Positions 63,601-64,000 of a DNA stretch of 64,000 nucleotides are shown one piece after another. The notes below the pieces were generated by a model. It did not search any database and was not told the DNA's origin. It saw only the letters and a program-made list of their open reading frames with translations. The stretch is from positions 4,368,325 to 4,432,324 of the forward strand of contig KL647290.1 of the NCBI GenBank assembly GCA_000727475.1. The letters are read 5' to 3'. The translations under genes were made by a program, and so were the position numbers. Position 1 is the first letter of the stretch. Each line of letters starts with the position of its first letter. This DNA is from Sarcocystis neurona (Eukaryota; Apicomplexa; Conoidasida; Eucoccidiorida; Sarcocystidae).

Positions 63601-64000
63601 CGTACGTCATCGTCTTCCTCGCCTTCCTCGAGCCACTTGCTGTACGAGCTGTCGCGTATATCGAGCATGCAGAGCAACAGGGCCTCGATCATTCTCTTAA
63701 TAAAGTCTGGGACTGCCAGCATCATGGCCCCTTTCTGCTCAACGCAGCAGAGCAGCGCCTCGACCGCCAGCTTCCTGCAGCTGTCCAGCGACGCCACTTC
63801 TTCCTGTTTCGCTGCCGCTGCCGCGCCCGCCGCCGACATGTACGGCAGGGCAGCCGCCACGGGCTCCGGCCCCCCCGCGGCGCCCCCGCCGCTTGCCGCC
63901 GCTTGCCGCTGCTGCTGCAGCTGCTGCTGCTGCAGACGCTCGCGCTGCTGCTGCTCCTGCTTCGCCGCCTCTGCCGCAATCGCCACCACCGCCGCCGCCT
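48451..64000 (-). CDS. IPO5: Importin-5 / karyopherin-beta (RanBP5/Kap121 type), 5'-partial
   Basis: A HEAT-repeat nuclear transport receptor that binds cargo in the cytoplasm and releases it in the nucleus on RanGTP binding. Eleven exons align in order with human IPO5 from about residue 310 to the C-terminus: 64000-63606, 62378-61962, 60772-60643, 58648-58457, 57538-57234, 56403-55879, 54060-53920, 53035-52844, 51376-51167, 49966-49790 and 48681-48451. All phases agree. Coding sequence in the window is about 2.9 kb, or 970 residues plus stop. The first 300 or so residues lie beyond the right edge. Landmarks include RVQGHACAAFVNFAEE, LRGKAIECISIVGLSVG, RVLQAAAYGVQQ and NNPLVVGANN. Importin-4/Kap123 is the nearest alternative family; order and spacing fit IPO5 better. 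Ala, Gln and Glu inserts are present, as in DIS3. Confidence 0.85.
48682..49789 (-). other. Importin intron before the last exon
   Basis: TA and CA microsatellites (48755-48780, 48830-48870, 48920-48940), a short GATA run at 48993-49010 and mixed sequence. No gene is recognised. Confidence 0.65.
49790..49966 (-). CDS. IPO5: Importin exon: penultimate HEAT segment
   Basis: Fifty-nine residues, phase 0 on both sides, donor GTACAG. DNAVAALGDLLHHHGALLSQ then VVICAWLQNLPLKQDDTEG aligns with human [20 protein letters not shown] and VLPHWLSWLPLHEDKEEAV. Confidence 0.92.
49967..51166 (-). other. Importin intron
   Basis: Mixed sequence with TA and CA microsatellites at 50240-50310, 50350-50430, 50515-50545 and 50895-50920. 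No gene is recognised. Confidence 0.65.
51167..51376 (-). CDS. IPO5: Importin exon with RVLQAAAYG
   Basis: Seventy residues, phase 0 on both sides. ALWPLLLPKLLECLLSDDSR then VLQAAAYGVQQATLL matches human [20 protein letters not shown] and RQAAAYGLGVMAQYG, the hallmark HEAT segment of IPO5. It ends in a Lys-rich stretch. The donor GTCCGC is weak, but phase and alignment into the next exon are good. Confidence 0.9.
51377..52843 (-). other. Importin intron with palindromic cores
   Basis: Between 52390 and 52810 several GTGTACGTACAC-type palindromes recur about every 100 bases within loosely repeated sequence (CTTTCGACTGTGCG or a variant). The rest is mixed. No gene is recognised. Confidence 0.7.
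52390..52810. repeat. Palindrome-bearing degenerate repeat
   Basis: Cores at 52399-52410 (GTGTACGTACAC), about 52502 (GTGTACATACAC), about 52702 (GTGTGCATACAC) and 52790-52807 (a perfect 18-base palindrome GAGGTGTACGTACACCTC). Similar pyrimidine-rich sequence separates them. Confidence 0.75.
52844..53035 (-). CDS. IPO5: Importin exon with the CDDI motif
   Basis: Sixty-four residues, phase 0 on both sides, donor GTACGT. LRSSLLEIVGALMATHPRQF and DEDRSIALYVCDDIIQHLK align with human [20 protein letters not shown] and DRQWGLCIFDDVIEHCS. Confidence 0.93.
53036..53919 (-). other. Importin intron
   Basis: TA and CA microsatellites at 53100-53130, 53290-53310, 53405-53435 and 53490-53515, otherwise mixed. 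No gene is recognised. Confidence 0.65.
53920..54060 (-). CDS. IPO5: Importin exon with acidic loop
   Basis: Forty-seven residues, phase 0 on both sides, donor GTGCGT. ALAVFKALETSFERRMDIAA and then an acidic stretch (DDEVDEDDILEAEEEE) align with human [20 protein letters not shown] and its acidic loop. Joined directly to the upstream exon it gives a gap-free alignment. Confidence 0.92.
54061..55878 (-). other. Importin intron with minisatellite and candidate extra exon
   Basis: It contains TA/CA microsatellites at 54250-54330, a phase-compatible candidate exon at 54522-54575, and a palindrome-bearing minisatellite of about 50 bp at 55080-55600. No separate gene is recognised. Confidence 0.7.
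55080..55600. repeat. Minisatellite of about 50 bp with TGTACGTACA cores
   Basis: About nine units: a TCTCTC/CTGTCTCGCC pyrimidine segment, CCCGTGGAG or CTGAGGA, then TGTATGTACACCA or TGTACGTACACCA. Cores lie near 55082, 55125, 55176, 55227, 55279, 55327, 55378, 55427 and 55463, with an outlying one at 55587. Frames on the - strand repeat Thr/Arg/Glu/His strings and end without any domain. Confidence 0.9.
55879..56403 (-). CDS. IPO5: Importin exon: central HEAT repeats
   Basis: 175 residues, phase 0 on both sides, acceptor CTGCTGCAG, donor GTGAGC. YVLLDGQTSLSLKTSLVEEQ aligns with human [20 protein letters not shown]. Helices follow (VLPLLGHVLSEEVKQKALET, matching [20 protein letters not shown]). 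A ten-Ala plus Gln insert interrupts the helix pairs, and GGDIMSDDE ends the exon. Confidence 0.94.
56404..57233 (-). other. Importin intron, CTG-sense next to the acceptor
   Basis: About 56405-56830 is CAG/AACAGC-rich on the + strand, hence CTG-rich on the coding strand, ending at the acceptor CTGCTGCAG. The Ser/Asn/Thr-rich + frame (56399-57055) and Leu/Val/Ala-rich - frames are read out of the repeat. Confidence 0.8.
56405..56830. repeat. CAG/CAACAGC-rich block
   Basis: A long run of CAGCAGCAACAGC-type units on the + strand. Several longer units repeat (for example AGCAGCGATGGTACAACCAG), showing higher-order duplication within the triplet tract. Confidence 0.88.
57234..57538 (-). CDS. IPO5: Importin exon
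   Basis: Phase 1 in, phase 0 out at GTAATA. ARFVEDGKVAMEALLQIAG aligns with human EKFMQDASDVMQLLLKTQT. It is followed by an Ala/Gly/acidic insert, then EYLCEALGRMCRVMAADFIV and YLPRILPSLLEVLAIKP, matching human [20 protein letters not shown] and YLPVVMGPLMKTASIKP. Confidence 0.94.
57539..58456 (-). other. Importin intron, CTG-sense next to the acceptor
   Basis: 57540-57900 is CAG-rich on the + strand (CTG-sense for the gene) and abuts the exon acceptor. 58020-58270 carries loose repeats around GCATGCGTCTCTCTACA. No gene is recognised. Confidence 0.7.
58457..58648 (-). CDS. IPO5: Importin exon with LRGKAIECIS
   Basis: Phase 1 on both sides, acceptor GCGTGCAG, donor GTTAGT. REHAVTATAVVAGVLEERFE and LRGKAIECISIVGLSV align with human [20 protein letters not shown] and LRGKTIECISLIGLAVG, the most conserved central HEAT repeats of this importin class. 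Confidence 0.96.
58649..60642 (-). other. Importin intron
   Basis: Purine-rich + strand (pyrimidine-rich coding strand) at 58690-59110, a CA microsatellite at 59140-59240, a 19-bp four-copy repeat at 59416-59490 and mixed sequence. No gene is recognised. Confidence 0.65.
59416..59490. repeat. 19-bp tandem repeat, four copies
   Basis: GGCGGGGAAGCATCTCTCA is repeated four times. The two middle copies are identical and the outer ones diverge slightly. Confidence 0.92.
60643..60772 (-). CDS. IPO5: Importin exon with RVQGHACAAFVNF
   Basis: Phase 0 in at GGTGCAG, phase 1 out at GTACGC. RVQGHACAAFVNFAEEVEKE then VADDVMQKLLLRI aligns with human [20 protein letters not shown] and LDNLVKHLHSIMVL. Confidence 0.95.
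60773..61961 (-). other. Importin intron, CTG-sense next to the acceptor
   Basis: About 60775-61140 is CAG-rich on the + strand, so CTG-sense for the gene, directly before the exon at 60772. The far part (61600-61960) is T/C-rich on the + strand with a run of C at about 61711-61723. The Ala/Val/Leu- and Ser/Gln-rich frames are repeat read-outs. Confidence 0.75.
61962..62378 (-). CDS. IPO5: Importin exon: HEAT repeats with a Glu run
   Basis: 139 residues, phase 0 on both sides, acceptor CTCCGCAG, donor GTAGGG. GWEFRFVALMAVAQTVEYV, then a Glu run, then YRVRFAAAQAIGQLALDHAP and LPLLVQRMEDE align with human DWKYRHAGLMALSAIGEGC, VRYAACNAVGQMATDFAP and LLQTMEDQ. Confidence 0.96.
62379..63605 (-). 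other. Importin intron
   Basis: CA/TA microsatellites at 62460-62490, 62985-63010 and 63150-63190, and a GTGTACGTACAC palindrome at 62876. The rest is mixed sequence. No gene is recognised. Confidence 0.65.
63606..64000 (-). CDS. IPO5: Importin exon running off the window (5' side)
   Basis: Open to the window edge on the - strand; donor GTACGT, phase 0. A Gln/Arg/Ala-rich low-complexity lead (CAG-sense on the coding strand) is followed by KLAVEALLCCVEQKGAMMLA, then MIEALLLCMLDIRD and an acidic end EEGEEDDD. This aligns with human IPO5 around residues 310-365 (LSLEVIVTLSETAAAMLRKH and the ELEDDD loop). The start codon and N-terminal HEAT repeats are not in the window. Confidence 0.9.

Overview
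This window is a piece of a eukaryotic nuclear genome, most like a coccidian apicomplexan of the Eimeria type. Three things point that way. Both genes are conserved eukaryotic genes cut into many small exons by long introns. CAG/CTG trinucleotide runs are everywhere and, where exonic, encode Ala, Gln and Ser homopolymer stretches. Introns and flanks are filled with AT, TG, ATGT and GATA microsatellites and minisatellites. The species cannot be fixed from the sequence alone. No prokaryotic, plasmid, phage, CRISPR or mobile-element gene was seen.

Layout. Positions 1-4243 are 5' flank with no recognisable gene, ending in a CAG-rich block. Positions 4244-46655 (+ strand) hold one very large gene for the exosome ribonuclease DIS3/RRP44. 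I reconstruct about 20 exons with compatible phases: roughly 4.1 kb of coding sequence over 42.4 kb, about 1,361 residues. The order is N-terminal Cys motif (CR3), PIN domain, two cold-shock domains separated by a very long low-complexity insert, RNB exoribonuclease domain and C-terminal S1 domain. Positions 46656-48450 are a convergent intergenic spacer. Positions 48451-64000 (- strand) hold the C-terminal two thirds or so of a karyopherin-beta of the importin-5/RanBP5/Kap121 type, in 11 supported exons. Its 5' part lies beyond the right edge.

Biology. The two genes are unrelated housekeeping genes that converge. DIS3 degrades and processes RNA as the catalytic subunit of the exosome. The importin carries cargo into the nucleus under Ran control. 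There is no operon logic.

The unusual content lies in gene architecture: introns made largely of tandem repeats; CTG-sense blocks directly against several 3' splice sites in both genes; a perfect 18-bp inverted repeat that buries one DIS3 acceptor; a recurring GTGTACGTACAC palindrome; two phase-compatible candidate cassette exons; and a DIS3 PIN domain in which two of the four metal-binding acidic positions look altered. I see no convincing wholly new gene system. A run of N at 12596-13106 marks an assembly gap inside a tandem repeat.
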